Positions 18,029 through 27,173 are shown, counted from the first letter of the stretch. The stretch: 64,000 bases of DNA from Winogradskyella sp. J14-2 (GCF_001971725.1 NZ_CP019388.1:558001-622000); one strand, 5' to 3'. The notes: generated by a model from the sequence alone, not told the origin. Numbers and translations: made by a program.

Positions 18029-19297
18029 ATGTCTATTCTAATAAAAAATATAAAACAGCTTCTACAAGTACATGACAATAATGTAATGATTGTTAAAGGC
18101 AAAGACATGAAAACACTGCCTGTCTTAAAAAATGCTTACTTGTACATAGAGCATGATACCATTATAGAATATGGCGAAATGAAACATTGCGAAGGTATAG
18201 AGGCTGAAACTATTATTGATGCTTCGGGAAAAATTGTTTTGCCTTCTTGGTGCGACTCGCATACGCACATGGTATACGCTGGTAATAGAACATCAGAATT
18301 TGTAGACCGCATAAACGGTATGAGTTATGAAGACATTGCCAATCGTGGTGGTGGCATTTTAAACTCCGCAAAATTACTTCAAGATACCTCTGAAGATGAC
18401 TTATACGAACAGTCTATTAATCGTCTAGAAGAGCTTATAAGAATGGGAACGTGCGCGTTTGAAATTAAAACAGGTTATGGCTTAACCGTTGAAGCTGAAT
18501 TAAAAATGCTTCGCGTTATAAAACGTATTAAACAAGAAAGTCTTGCTAAGATTACGCCTACGCTTTTAGCTGCACATGCTATACCATCTGAATATAAAGC
18601 CAAAAAGGAAGACTATATTAAGCTTATTACTGAAGAATTGATTCCAGAAGCATCAAAATTAAACATAAGCCATTATATTGATGTCTTTTGCGAGAAAGGA
18701 TATTTTGATCTGAATGATACAGAAGCTATTCTTAAAACTGCTGCAAAATATAACATGCGACCAAAAATTCATGTCAACCAATTTAATATACTTGGTGGTG
18801 TTGGTCTTGGCGTAAAATACAATGCCTTGTCTGTAGATCATCTTGAAGAATTGAATGATGATGACATAAAAGTTCTAAAGAAATCTGAAACTATGCCTGT
18901 TGCATTACCTGGTTGTTCTTATTTTCTAAGTATTCCTTATACTCCTGCTCGACAAATTATTGATGCAGGTTTACCATTGGCAATAGCCACAGATTATAAT
19001 CCTGGCTCTGCGCCTAGTGGAAATATGAATTTTATTGTGAGTGCTGCTTGTGTAAAGTTAAGAATGACTCCAGAAGAGGCTATCAATGCTGCAACCATTA
19101 ATGGTGCTTATGCTATGGGAATAAGTAACATGTACGGTAGCATTACCAGAGGGAAAAAAGCAAATCTCATTATTACAAAACCATTAAGCGACTATAGCGA
19201 AATACCATATGCTTTTGCTCACGATCCTGTTGAGCAGGTCGTTATTAATGGGCAATTAAAGGATATAAAAAATCCGGAAGAAACCTTCCGGATTTAA
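18029..19297 (+). CDS. hutI: Imidazolonepropionase
   Basis: The 422-aa metal-dependent amidohydrolase opens 4-imidazolone-5-propanoate to N-formimidoyl-glutamate, step three of histidine breakdown. The metal motif is DSHTHMVYAGNRTSEF (His78, His80). Others are AFEIKTGYGLTVEAELKML, HVNQFNILGGVGLGV (metal His) and ALATDYNPGSAPS-like ATDYNPGSAPSGN. Full length. The last codons form half of a perfect hairpin (19270-19295) that doubles as a terminator for the opposite-strand gene. hutG lies 1 kb downstream on the same strand; hutH and hutU are not in the window. Confidence 0.95.
   Translation: MSILIKNIKQLLQVHDNNVMIVKGKDMKTLPVLKNAYLYIEHDTIIEYGEMKHCEGIEAETIIDASGKIVLPSWCDSHTHMVYAGNRTSEFVDRINGMSYEDIANRGGGILNSAKLLQDTSEDDLYEQSINRLEELIRMGTCAFEIKTGYGLTVEAELKMLRVIKRIKQESLAKITPTLLAAHAIPSEYKAKKEDYIKLITEELIPEASKLNISHYIDVFCEKGYFDLNDTEAILKTAAKYNMRPKIHVNQFNILGGVGLGVKYNALSVDHLEELNDDDIKVLKKSETMPVALPGCSYFLSIPYTPARQIIDAGLPLAIATDYNPGSAPSGNMNFIVSAACVKLRMTPEEAINAATINGAYAMGISNMYGSITRGKKANLIITKPLSDYSEIPYAFAHDPVEQVVINGQLKDIKNPEETFRI
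19270..19295 (-). terminator. Terminator embedded in the 3' end of hutI
   Basis: A perfect 11-bp stem AAATCCGGAAG / CTTCCGGATTT with a 4-nt loop includes the final codons and part of the stop codon of hutI. On the minus strand it is followed by TTTTTTATAT, so it should terminate the convergent coiled-coil gene. Confidence 0.7.
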
Positions 19298-19323
19298 CTA
19301 TCAATCAATCAATGTTTGAAATC

Positions 19324-20211
19324 TTATTTCAGAGTAAACTCTGATGTAGAAATCAATTCTTTATCGTTAAAAACGTTAACTTGGTAACGTCCTTTTTCAA
19401 ATTTTTCATCTTCCGGTTGCGCAATATATTCACAAATGTTTAGATTTCTGTTTTCGTAATTAAAGCGGCTTATTAAGCTGTAATTTAGTACTTGATCCTC
19501 AAATTGTACTTGCTCATTAGTTCCTAAAACATTATTTTTTGGATCTATAACCTGTACGTATAACTCCTTGTCTCCTGATTCTGTTAATGTGTTCTTTGCA
19601 ACAGTAAAACAGATTTTAATTTTATCGCTTCGTCCTGCTCTTTCTGTTGGAATTTGTCTTCCGCTACGTCTTTCAATAACTCCCATACCTTTTAAACCAA
19701 CAGTCTGTAAAGCAGCTGCATCTTCAACAACGCTAGCTAATTCTGTATTTTGTACTAACAAAGAATCTGTAAATACTGTACGCTCCGCTAATTGCACTTG
19801 TGTACTATCTAATGAAGTTGCTAAATATTCGTTTTCCACTTTTAAACGATCATTTTCTGCTAACAACTCATCCATTTCTTCCTGTAGCGCCAAGAACTTC
19901 TTTTTGTATCTCCATAAAGAGTTAACACTATTTTGAGATACTTTTAAAGAGTCCATTAAGCCTTGTATACGCTCTCTTGCTTCAATTAAATCTTGATCTT
20001 TAATTTCACTAGCTGCAATGGCTTCGTCGTATTGTTTTGCCATATTACTTAAATCGTTCATTACTTGTTGTTTTTCAGTAATGAGCTCTTTTTCTTTTTC
20101 TTTTCCTTCTGAGTAATACTTAGAAGCAATAAAAGCTGAGCCTAAAAATAGAACTAAAAGGATTCCGATTCCTACTTTAAGACCAACATTTGATTTTTGT
20201 GAACCTTCCAT
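19324..20211 (-). CDS. Membrane-anchored coiled-coil protein
   Basis: A 295-aa protein with one N-terminal transmembrane segment (residues 10-28, LKVGIGILLVLFLGSAFIA). A coiled coil follows at about 30-160, with heptads such as LQEEMDELLAENDRLKVENEYL and repeated SLDSTQVQLAE. The C-terminal globular domain, about 195-295, contains IKICFTVAKNTLTESGDKELYVQV and YENRNLNICEYI and is beta-rich. I recall flavobacterial homologues labelled only hypothetical or SMC-like; no ATPase motif is present. Probably a periplasmic-facing envelope protein. It stands between hutI and hutG on the opposite strand. Confidence 0.7.
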   Translation of the reverse strand: MEGSQKSNVGLKVGIGILLVLFLGSAFIASKYYSEGKEKEKELITEKQQVMNDLSNMAKQYDEAIAASEIKDQDLIEARERIQGLMDSLKVSQNSVNSLWRYKKKFLALQEEMDELLAENDRLKVENEYLATSLDSTQVQLAERTVFTDSLLVQNTELASVVEDAAALQTVGLKGMGVIERRSGRQIPTERAGRSDKIKICFTVAKNTLTESGDKELYVQVIDPKNNVLGTNEQVQFEDQVLNYSLISRFNYENRNLNICEYIAQPEDEKFEKGRYQVNVFNDKELISTSEFTLK

Positions 20212-20322
20212 AAAATTTTGTGTTTAAATAATTTGTTAATTCTTGTATTTTTTATCTAATGTAGAGATTAAATTTTTTAAATAAAGCTGTACTTTTATTA
20301 CAAACTTTAATTAAACATCCTA

Positions 20323-21336
20323 ATGCAAAATCTCGTTTTATTCACTTCAAAAGATCACGAAAAACTTTTAAAGCTTCGTAAAGGAGAATCGAAATTTGGA
20401 GAACATATTCAGTTAATATCTAACCTCACTAACATATACGATGACATTGTTAATTTAGACGTCGACTATGTCATTTTTGGTATTGTAGAAGATATTGGAG
20501 TCTACGCAAACTACGGTAAAACCGGGACTTACAAAGCCTGGGAGGCGACATTAAAAATTTTGTTAAATATTCAAAACAATAACTTTACCAACCCTAAACG
20601 TGTTTTAATTTTGGGGCATTTAGAATATGAGGAAGAAAGAAAAATGGTGAAAGAAAAACTATCAAAAAAGAATATTTCTAAAGCTAGAGATTTTGTTGAA
20701 GAGATTGATAAAGATGTGACATATTTAGTTTCTACAATTATAAAAGCAGGAAAAACACCAATAATAATAGGTGGCGGACACAATAACGCATACGGAAACA
20801 TTAAAGGCTTGGCATTGGCAACAAATGATGCGGTGAATGTTATAAATTTTGATGCACATACAGATTTTAGAGCCGAGGAAGGACGACATAGCGGAAATGG
20901 TTTTAGCTATACCTACGCTGAAGGATTTTTGAAGAATTACTTTATTTTTGGTTTACACGAAAATTATACATCAGACAAGCTATATAAAACCTTAAATAAG
21001 GTAAAATCTATTAAGTACAATACATACGAATCGCTTGAAATTAGAAATGAATTAGACTATAAAGCTGAGTTAGAACGTGGTCTTGAGCATATTGCCTCTA
21101 GGCCTTACGGAATAGAAATAGACTGTGATGCTATAGAAAACATACCCAGTAGTGCTGCAACTCCAAGTGGGTTTAGTATAAAACAAACGAGACAATTTGT
21201 GAATTATTTTGCCAAGCATGAAAACGCAAGATATCTGCATATTTGTGAAGCTGCGCCAACAAAAAAAACTGAAACTAAAGTAGGTAAACTCATTGCATAT
21301 TTAATTACTGACTTTATTAGAGCCAATGGACATTAG
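20323..21336 (+). CDS. hutG: Formimidoylglutamase-like arginase-family hydrolase
   Basis: This 337-aa ureohydrolase-fold enzyme probably cleaves N-formimidoyl-glutamate to glutamate and formamide, the last step of the Hut pathway. The binuclear Mn motifs are GGGHNNAYG (His153), NFDAHTDFR (Asp177, His179, Asp181) and EIDCDAIE. HutI nearby supports this substrate over arginine or agmatine, although arginase-family substrate cannot be read from the motifs alone. Its 3' end overlaps the GNAT gene by 11 bp. Confidence 0.85.
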   Translation: MQNLVLFTSKDHEKLLKLRKGESKFGEHIQLISNLTNIYDDIVNLDVDYVIFGIVEDIGVYANYGKTGTYKAWEATLKILLNIQNNNFTNPKRVLILGHLEYEEERKMVKEKLSKKNISKARDFVEEIDKDVTYLVSTIIKAGKTPIIIGGGHNNAYGNIKGLALATNDAVNVINFDAHTDFRAEEGRHSGNGFSYTYAEGFLKNYFIFGLHENYTSDKLYKTLNKVKSIKYNTYESLEIRNELDYKAELERGLEHIASRPYGIEIDCDAIENIPSSAATPSGFSIKQTRQFVNYFAKHENARYLHICEAAPTKKTETKVGKLIAYLITDFIRANGH

Positions 21337-21790
21337 AATTGTTGCGTATAAATCTGATTATGCCAAGAGTTTTTACGATTTAAATATAGAATGGTTAAAA
21401 ACCTTTTTTTATGTAGAGCCTTTTGACGAAGAAGTCCTTAGTAAACCAGAACAATATATTATTAATAAGGGTGGTTACATTTTCTTTGCGTTAAAAAACG
21501 AAACCATTTTGGGCACTGTGGCATTAATGCCGACAGAAGAATCTAATATTTTAGAATTGACAAAAATGGCAGTACTACCAGAAATGCGTGGCCATAAAAT
21601 AGGGCAAAGACTTTTACAACATTGTATCGATTTTGCCAAACAGCAAAACCTAAAAGCACTACTACTCTACTCTAACACCAAGTTAGAAAATGCCATTTAC
21701 CTTTATAAAAAATACGGATTTAAAGAACTAAAATTAGAATCTAATAGTCCTTATGCACGTTCGGATATAAAAATGTTATTAGAATTTTAA
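21326..21790 (+). CDS. GNAT family N-acetyltransferase
   Basis: A 154-aa acetyl-CoA-dependent transferase. The GNAT motif A is MAVLPEMRGHKIGQRLLQH (around residues 90-108, with the R/Q-x-x-G-x-G/A-like loop RGHKIGQRL), followed by AIYLYKKYGFKEL (motif B). It starts inside the 3' end of hutG and is probably translationally coupled, so the substrate may be linked to histidine or glutamate metabolism; that is inference. Its stop overlaps the convergent SulP gene by 4 bp. Confidence 0.88.
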   Translation: MDIRIVAYKSDYAKSFYDLNIEWLKTFFYVEPFDEEVLSKPEQYIINKGGYIFFALKNETILGTVALMPTEESNILELTKMAVLPEMRGHKIGQRLLQHCIDFAKQQNLKALLLYSNTKLENAIYLYKKYGFKELKLESNSPYARSDIKMLLEF

Positions 21791-23442
21791 AGTTTAAAAT
21801 GCGATTTCAAATAATCGAATGCACCACTAATGTTTCCAAAAATATGTTCTTCTGAAATTAAATCTGGTACTATGTCTATAGAGACTAATTTATCTTTTGG
21901 CTGCTCTTGGATAGCGGTTAATAAAACTTGCACTCCTCTTTGTTCTAAATCCAAAACGGCATTTTCCAACGCATACAGCCCAGACTGGTCTATGTATGGC
22001 ACACGATCCATACGTATAATTAATGCTTTTATTTCCTTTGGTATTTTCTTTATTTCATCTTGAAAGTGAGATGTAAATCCAAAAAACAAAGGGCCATAAA
22101 GATGCTTTATATAAACTTTGTCCTTGTATTCTTCGTAGAATTCAACTTCGTCTTGCCAAGGTTTTTCACCATCAAAACCAGCAATAGTTCCAACTTCCAT
22201 ACCTTCTTCGCTAATGTCACCTGCTCGTTTCATAAACAACAAACAAGCTAAAAGTAGTCCCATACCTACAGCTTGAATAAGGCTCCCAAATGTAGTTACA
22301 AGTAGCACTACAACGAGAACAAACGCATCTGCTCTGGGTACAACTAACAAGTGCTTTAAGCCTTTGAGATCTATAATCTTAAAGGCTATAGGAATTAACA
22401 AACCTGCTAGAACAGACAGTGGTATATACGCTGCCAGCTTACCCAAACCTAATAAAACAGCTAATAAAAACAAGCCATGTATTGCGCCAGAAACTCTCGT
22501 GCGTCCACCAGAATTGATATTAATTACTGTACCTTTTGTTGCACCTGCGCCTGGAATTCCACCAAAAATTGCTGCAATAGAGTTTCCTATTCCTTGACCA
22601 ATTAATTCTCTATTACTATTATGTTTAGTTTTGGTCATATTATCTGCAATTACTGAGGTTAATAAAGAATCGATAGATCCTAAAACAGCCAATACTGTAG
22701 CATATTCACCTATGAGGATATAAGTGCTAGAATCTACAGAAAAAATACCATCTAACTTTAGCGAAGGTAAACCCGACGGAATATCACCTATAATTGGTAC
22801 ATCCCATTTTAAAAAGAAACTCGCAACAGATGCTAAAACTAATGCTACTAAAGCACTCGGAATAGCCTTGGTTATATAGGGAAATACCAAATAAACAACG
22901 ACCGTAAATATACCTAAAGTCATAGCTTGCCAATTAAACTCTGAAAATAATCGTGGTAAATCTTGCATCACCAACCAAGTTGATTTTTCTGAATCCAAGC
23001 CTACGAATGGGAAAATTTGAAGAATGATAATGATAAGCCCTACACCACTCATAAAACCAGAAACCACAGGATATGGAAAATATTTTACATAACCTGCAAT
23101 ATTTATAAGTCCAAATACAATTTGAAGAACACCACCCAATAAGAATGTAAGAATAATAATAGGCATAGCGGCTTCAAGACTGCCTGTAATTTCAATAGCT
23201 GCTGCAACCAATGCAGCAGATACAACAGTCATTGGTCCTGTTGGTCCACTGGCTTGTGTTGCTGTACCGCCAAAAATGGCAGCAAAAATACCAACAGCAA
23301 TAGCACCATAAAGACCTGCAATGGCGCCTAAACCAGATTGCACACCAAATGCCAAGGCTAATGGCAAGGCTACAACACCAGCAACTAAGCCACCTGTTAA
23401 ATCTCCTTTTAAATTTTTAAAATCGTAGAATTTTGAACTCAT
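21787..23442 (-). CDS. SulP family inorganic anion transporter
   Basis: This 551-aa inner-membrane permease of the SLC26/SulP family carries sulfate, bicarbonate or similar anions. It has an N-terminal gate (LTGGLVAGVVALPLALAFGVQSG), the conserved GGTATQASGPTGPMTVV motif around residues 58-75, ten or more hydrophobic segments and, from about 435, a cytoplasmic STAS domain (ALIIRMDRVPYIDQSGLYAL). Many homologues with the VALPLALAFG gate are Na+/HCO3- (BicA-like) transporters, but the substrate cannot be decided here. Single gene. Confidence 0.92.
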   Translation of the reverse strand: MSSKFYDFKNLKGDLTGGLVAGVVALPLALAFGVQSGLGAIAGLYGAIAVGIFAAIFGGTATQASGPTGPMTVVSAALVAAAIEITGSLEAAMPIIILTFLLGGVLQIVFGLINIAGYVKYFPYPVVSGFMSGVGLIIIILQIFPFVGLDSEKSTWLVMQDLPRLFSEFNWQAMTLGIFTVVVYLVFPYITKAIPSALVALVLASVASFFLKWDVPIIGDIPSGLPSLKLDGIFSVDSSTYILIGEYATVLAVLGSIDSLLTSVIADNMTKTKHNSNRELIGQGIGNSIAAIFGGIPGAGATKGTVININSGGRTRVSGAIHGLFLLAVLLGLGKLAAYIPLSVLAGLLIPIAFKIIDLKGLKHLLVVPRADAFVLVVVLLVTTFGSLIQAVGMGLLLACLLFMKRAGDISEEGMEVGTIAGFDGEKPWQDEVEFYEEYKDKVYIKHLYGPLFFGFTSHFQDEIKKIPKEIKALIIRMDRVPYIDQSGLYALENAVLDLEQRGVQVLLTAIQEQPKDKLVSIDIVPDLISEEHIFGNISGAFDYLKSHFKL

Positions 23443-23526
23443 AGGTTGGGTTTACTTTGAATTATAAAGATAAAATAATCGAGTAATAATTAAAAAGAAT
23501 GATAGAGTTAAAGTCAATAACACTAA

Positions 23527-24393
23527 CTAACCTTTACTTTCATGTTTTTTATGCATTTGAGATCTATAAAACATAGAATTAAAAAAGTTTAAATCTTTAA
23601 TTTCTGAGACTTTATATGATTTTGTTATTGTAGAATCCTTGAAATATATAAAGACATATTCACTAGTTCTTCCTACATACACAATATTTTTTTCTTTTGA
23701 TGATAATTTTATTCCTTTATATACAAACTCTACAATTTCTAACTCTTCATAATACATACTCTTTCCAGCATCTAAAGTGGCTACAATACCTGAAATATAA
23801 AAGACTGTTAAAGCCAGTACATACAATTTCAATTTAGAGATACCTAGCTTAAGTTTTTTCAACAAATCAGAATATTTTTTGATAAGAATAAGATTCATTT
23901 TACAGCTTACTATGATAATAAATATCATCATGAACCGAGAAAAAAGTTCAATACCATTATAGAATTCGCCCCTAGGGTTTAAAGCAAATGGAAATGCATA
24001 AATCGTTGTATGAGTGTAAAATATTGAAAAAGGAATTAAGTTAATAATTATTACCTCTAAATGACTTACCTTTTTAGATTTAGAACTTTCTTCTTCTAAT
24101 TGGTCATTGTTTTTCTTTTTAAATATCTCGGCAATTTTTCTAATTATATTAAAAACACCAAACATTAAAAAAAATATAAAAAAGAGAAATACAAAAAAAT
24201 AAATAAGACTTGGAATTAAATCTATAAGCAGAACATATAAGTCAGAAATAGAGACAAAAGTTGTTATATCTACGTTGAAAGCTTTAAAGTACGCATAATT
24301 ATATAATAAGACCAATGATACAAAGTATAATGCTAAATACGTAAAAGGGACTTTCCTGAACTCTTTTAATATCTCTACAATTTCCTTTATCAA
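23527..24393 (-). CDS. Multipass membrane protein, unrecognised
   Basis: A 288-aa protein with hydrophobic segments at about 15-35 (FTYLALYFVSLVLLYNYAY), 50-90 (a long double pass ending LFFIFFLMFGVFNII), 113-130, 145-165 and 190-207. A short charged stretch KKKNNDQLEEESSKSKK (around residue 95-110) forms a cytoplasmic loop. The C-terminal 80 residues are soluble. No family recognised. It is downstream of the AAA/coiled-coil operon (25 bp after its last gene) and may be its terminal member, but its base composition is lower in GC than neighbouring genes and it could be an accessory insertion. Confidence 0.6.
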   Translation of the reverse strand: MIKEIVEILKEFRKVPFTYLALYFVSLVLLYNYAYFKAFNVDITTFVSISDLYVLLIDLIPSLIYFFVFLFFIFFLMFGVFNIIRKIAEIFKKKNNDQLEEESSKSKKVSHLEVIIINLIPFSIFYTHTTIYAFPFALNPRGEFYNGIELFSRFMMIFIIIVSCKMNLILIKKYSDLLKKLKLGISKLKLYVLALTVFYISGIVATLDAGKSMYYEELEIVEFVYKGIKLSSKEKNIVYVGRTSEYVFIYFKDSTITKSYKVSEIKDLNFFNSMFYRSQMHKKHESKG

Positions 24394-24417
24394 ACTATTA
24401 ATTTTCTATTTAATGAA

Positions 24418-26115
24418 TTAATCATTTCCAATAGCCTTCAAAGAATCTATTTGACGTTGCAAGGCATCAATCATTTCTGAGTTTTCATTAACCTGTGGAA
24501 TGGTTTTTAGTGAGTCTATCTGCATTTGCATTACATCTTCATCTTTTGGTTGTTCTTTATAATAATAGCCAATACCTTCGCTAGATCTCCAGGCTTCGTT
24601 TAACTGATTATATACGGTTTCGTCCCAGGTACTTGGATGTTTTACATCTATCCAAATCACATCGCGATATTCGCTATCAATTAAAACTAAATCTGGTGTT
24701 GCAGAACCATCAAATTGTTGCGAATTTGTAGCACTTATCGATGAAATTGTTCCTAAAAAGAACATGCGTTTTCTACCAGCAATATCTTTTATATAAGGTC
24801 TAAACTCAACTGGTGTACTCGCATTCCAATCGTATTCTTTACGCGATTCTTTTACCTTTAATGGCATTGCAGAAACGCCTGCATACCCTTGCTTTTTAGT
24901 GGCATGGTCGTAATAATACAATTTGTCTGTACCATCTGCTGGCACAAACACACTATAGCTTAAACTGGTACGCTCCTCACCTACTGGTTCTAAACCAAAC
25001 CAATGGTATAAGCCACTGTAAGCATCTGAGTTACTTCCTGCAAAATCAAAATCTGTTACATAAGGTTGCTGATTCTGATCTTTTGGCATCAATGGAATTT
25101 TTACCGCAGTTTCCATATTCCAAGGTAATGGATCGCTAAAGCCTCCTAAAAACTTTAAAGATTCTGCTTGTAATTGCGATACACTTTCGGCTAAGGTATT
25201 CTGTTTTTGTAAAAACTTGTAATTCTTAATTTTATCTGGACTCACAAATGTGCCTTTACCAATTGTAATTCGCTCTATATAGTCATTAAAATCGTGTTCA
25301 CCACTTTCAATAATCATTACACCACCAAAGGTTGGATATGGGAAAAAGAAGCCTTTCCACTTTATTAAACTGACCACTTGCACCCAAGCTCCTTTATCGT
25401 TTTTCATGTAAAACGTGTCGCTAGGCTCGTAATTAAACAACATCCAAGGGTTAAAACGCTGTACAACCGCATTGTAAGTATTTCTACTAAACTTTAAAGA
25501 TTCTCCTATTGAAAAGGTAACATCGATTCTATTTTCGTTTGAAAATCTTGGAAATGGTGTTGTGCTGCTTACAGAAAAAACCTCTTCCGTATTATCGCTA
25601 ATGCGTTGCATAATGTACTTTTTACTAGGCTGAATGGCCATAGTCCATTTATTCTCTGTACCAATTCTTACCAAGTGTGGTAATGATACGTCCTTAGTTT
25701 CGCCAACACTTTCGTTAGCCATTGAGAATATGTTTCGTAATGGTTGAATGCGTTCGTTTTGTGTCAATGGTAATTCATCAATTTCAACCTTATTAAGACT
25801 GTTGAATACATTGTATGTCTTCATGTAATCGTAAAGGCCTTGATTCCAACCCAAAAAATACAGCAACCCAAAAAACACAATTAAAATGCCTAAAATTCCT
25901 AATCGGCCACCAATATTTGGGGTTTTTCTAAACTTTCTTAAACCAAAAATTAAAATGAAAATGCTTAATAGAACTACAAAAATGTATTTTCTAAAAAATA
26001 ATAATACAGGTTGGTAATCGTCTCTAAAAAAGAACAATAAAATTAAGAGCAATAATCCTAAAAATACAGTAATTCGCTTTTGCTTTGCGCCTTTATTCCA
26101 ATAGTTTTTTATCAT
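24418..26115 (-). CDS. Membrane protein with large C-terminal domain, AAA operon
   Basis: A 565-aa protein. Three N-terminal transmembrane segments (about 15-30, 36-60, 70-90) are followed by a soluble part of about 470 residues. That part contains LVRIGTENKWTMAIQPSKKY, MLFNYEPSDTFYMKNDKGAW, LKWKG-like IKWKGFFFPYPTFGGVMII, DSAYS-like DAYSGLYHWFGLEPVG and DLVLIDSEYRDVIWIDVKHP. The end holds two short Leu repeats (MQIDSLKT, RQIDSLKA) that could form a coiled coil. I do not recognise a named family. It is the distal gene of the minus-strand operon that starts with the coiled-coil protein at 34829. The ATG is preceded by a doublet of palindromes (26125-26201). Confidence 0.7.
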   Translation of the reverse strand: MIKNYWNKGAKQKRITVFLGLLLLILLFFFRDDYQPVLLFFRKYIFVVLLSIFILIFGLRKFRKTPNIGGRLGILGILIVFFGLLYFLGWNQGLYDYMKTYNVFNSLNKVEIDELPLTQNERIQPLRNIFSMANESVGETKDVSLPHLVRIGTENKWTMAIQPSKKYIMQRISDNTEEVFSVSSTTPFPRFSNENRIDVTFSIGESLKFSRNTYNAVVQRFNPWMLFNYEPSDTFYMKNDKGAWVQVVSLIKWKGFFFPYPTFGGVMIIESGEHDFNDYIERITIGKGTFVSPDKIKNYKFLQKQNTLAESVSQLQAESLKFLGGFSDPLPWNMETAVKIPLMPKDQNQQPYVTDFDFAGSNSDAYSGLYHWFGLEPVGEERTSLSYSVFVPADGTDKLYYYDHATKKQGYAGVSAMPLKVKESRKEYDWNASTPVEFRPYIKDIAGRKRMFFLGTISSISATNSQQFDGSATPDLVLIDSEYRDVIWIDVKHPSTWDETVYNQLNEAWRSSEGIGYYYKEQPKDEDVMQMQIDSLKTIPQVNENSEMIDALQRQIDSLKAIGND

Positions 26116-26124
26116 GATTTTCCC

Positions 26125-26201
26125 ATTCCTGCGAAAGCAGGAATCTCTTTTTTATTTATTCTACTTTATTCTTTTTATGAGATTCCTGCTTTTGCAGGAA
26201 T
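26125..26201. repeat. REP-like palindrome doublet
   Basis: ATTCCTGC-GAAA-GCAGGAAT (26125-26144) and ATTCCTGC-TTTT-GCAGGAAT (26182-26201) are each perfect 8-bp hairpins. Together, extended by CTC/GAG, they form 23-bp inverted arms with one mismatch. The arrangement is that of a REP doublet (BIME-like). It fills the 90-bp gap before the 565-aa gene. Confidence 0.8.
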
Positions 26202-26205
26202 ACTG

Positions 26206-26754
26206 TTACATAAGACCCTTATCCTTCAATCGGTCACGTGCAGATTTTTGTTCTGCCTCTGGTTCTGGATCTTTTGCAATTTCTTTTTTGGCTTCTTCTA
26301 CTACTTTATTGTCTTTGTTTTTTAAATCTTCGATAAGATCTTTACCCTTTTCCATGGCATCGTCTACAAAATCACTTAAAGAATCACTTTTTTCTTCTAC
26401 CACTTCTGTGGTTTTAATTACAAAATTAGCGAGGTATGTACCTATTAAAGTTCCTGTTGCGAAGGTAGCAAAACCAGATAAAGCAAAGTAATTTGAAAAG
26501 ATTTCGATTGGTGTTAAAAACTGTAATATCAATCCTACCACTAACATCGTAATAACTACAAATAGTAATCTTGGAATAAACGGTTGCTTATAAATAAATC
26601 CTTTTGGATTATCTGCACTCATTTGTAACTCTTTGCTGTTCATTACTTTATTAATGAAACGGTACGCACCATTTCCATTAGACTCTCTCCAATACAGAAA
26701 AATGCCAAATAAAATGGCTGAAACGAAAATGATGATGTCTATTCCTAGTCCCAT
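26206..26754 (-). CDS. Membrane protein with charged C-terminal tail, AAA operon
   Basis: A 182-aa protein with hydrophobic segments at about 3-20 (LGIDIIIFVSAILFGIFLYW), 60-80 (LLFVVITMLVVGLILQFL) and 86-110 (FALSGFATFATGTLIGTYLANF). A highly charged tail follows (KGKDLIEDLKNKDNKVVEEA, DPEPEAEQKSARDRLKDKG), probably cytosolic and helical. The ATG at 26754 is preferred; a GTG at 26775 lies within the 7-bp repeat array of the neighbouring insertion and would add seven residues. Unrecognised. It was probably adjacent to the 411-aa gene before the four-helix-bundle insertion. Confidence 0.7.
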   Translation of the reverse strand: MGLGIDIIIFVSAILFGIFLYWRESNGNGAYRFINKVMNSKELQMSADNPKGFIYKQPFIPRLLFVVITMLVVGLILQFLTPIEIFSNYFALSGFATFATGTLIGTYLANFVIKTTEVVEEKSDSLSDFVDDAMEKGKDLIEDLKNKDNKVVEEAKKEIAKDPEPEAEQKSARDRLKDKGLM

Positions 26755-26766
26755 GTTATAATTTAG

Positions 26767-26794
26767 TTTGAGCACGAAGTTAGAAGATTGAAGC
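26767..26794. repeat. 7-bp tandem array, 3' flank of first four-helix gene
   Basis: Units TTTGAGC, ACGAAGT, TAGAAGA and TTGAAGC (plus strand) have period 7. The segment 26776-26794 matches the reverse complement of 27232-27250 at 17 of 19 bases, so the two arrays form inverted repeats around the gene. Confidence 0.75.
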
Positions 26795-26819
26795 TCTATC
26801 TTTATGCTATATTATTATA

Positions 26820-27173
26820 TTATTTCACTTTATTTCTAAAAGCAATCGTCATATTCATTAAATCAAAACAATCTTTATAAAAACCGTCAAAAACTTCTTG
26901 ACTAATATAACTTCTTCGTTTGGCTTTATGCAAACAAGTTACGACTTCTGCAATTGAACGAATTGAATATCCTAAAAACTTTCTGAATTCAGCACCAGAT
27001 TGCAATATTGAACCTTCAGTAATATTTAGTGCTACTGAATCTGAAGCTCTTCGTATTTGAGATGATAAATTATAAATTTCTTTTTCAGGAAACAACTCTG
27101 TTAGCTTATCCATATTATCACCTAAGTCCATTGCCTTTTGTCAAATTAATAAGCTTTCAAATTTAAACTTCAT
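26820..27173 (-). pseudogene. Four-helix-bundle (S23/IVP family) gene with premature TGA
   Basis: Read from the ATG at 27173 the frame gives MKFKFESLLI, then TGA at 27143-27141, then QKAMDLGDNMDKL and on to 26820. In the family (TIGR02436, 23S rRNA intervening-sequence protein) the motif is F-x-x-L-x-x-WQKAM, so TGA replaces a TGG Trp codon by one base. The rest is intact: IYNLSSQIRRASDSVALNITEGS and a typical C-terminal helix pair. Restart at the ATG at 27131 would give a 103-aa protein lacking the first half-helix. The gene is flanked by inverted 7-bp arrays. Either a recent nonsense mutation, a restart product, or a read error. Confidence 0.8.

Noticed and set aside
19568..19936. 122-aa plus-strand frame
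   Set aside because: It runs opposite to the coiled-coil protein gene, which has clear heptads and a membrane anchor.
21787..23442. Sulfate permease (specific name)
   Set aside because: SulP substrate cannot be read from sequence; the gate resembles bicarbonate transporters too, so only the family is given.
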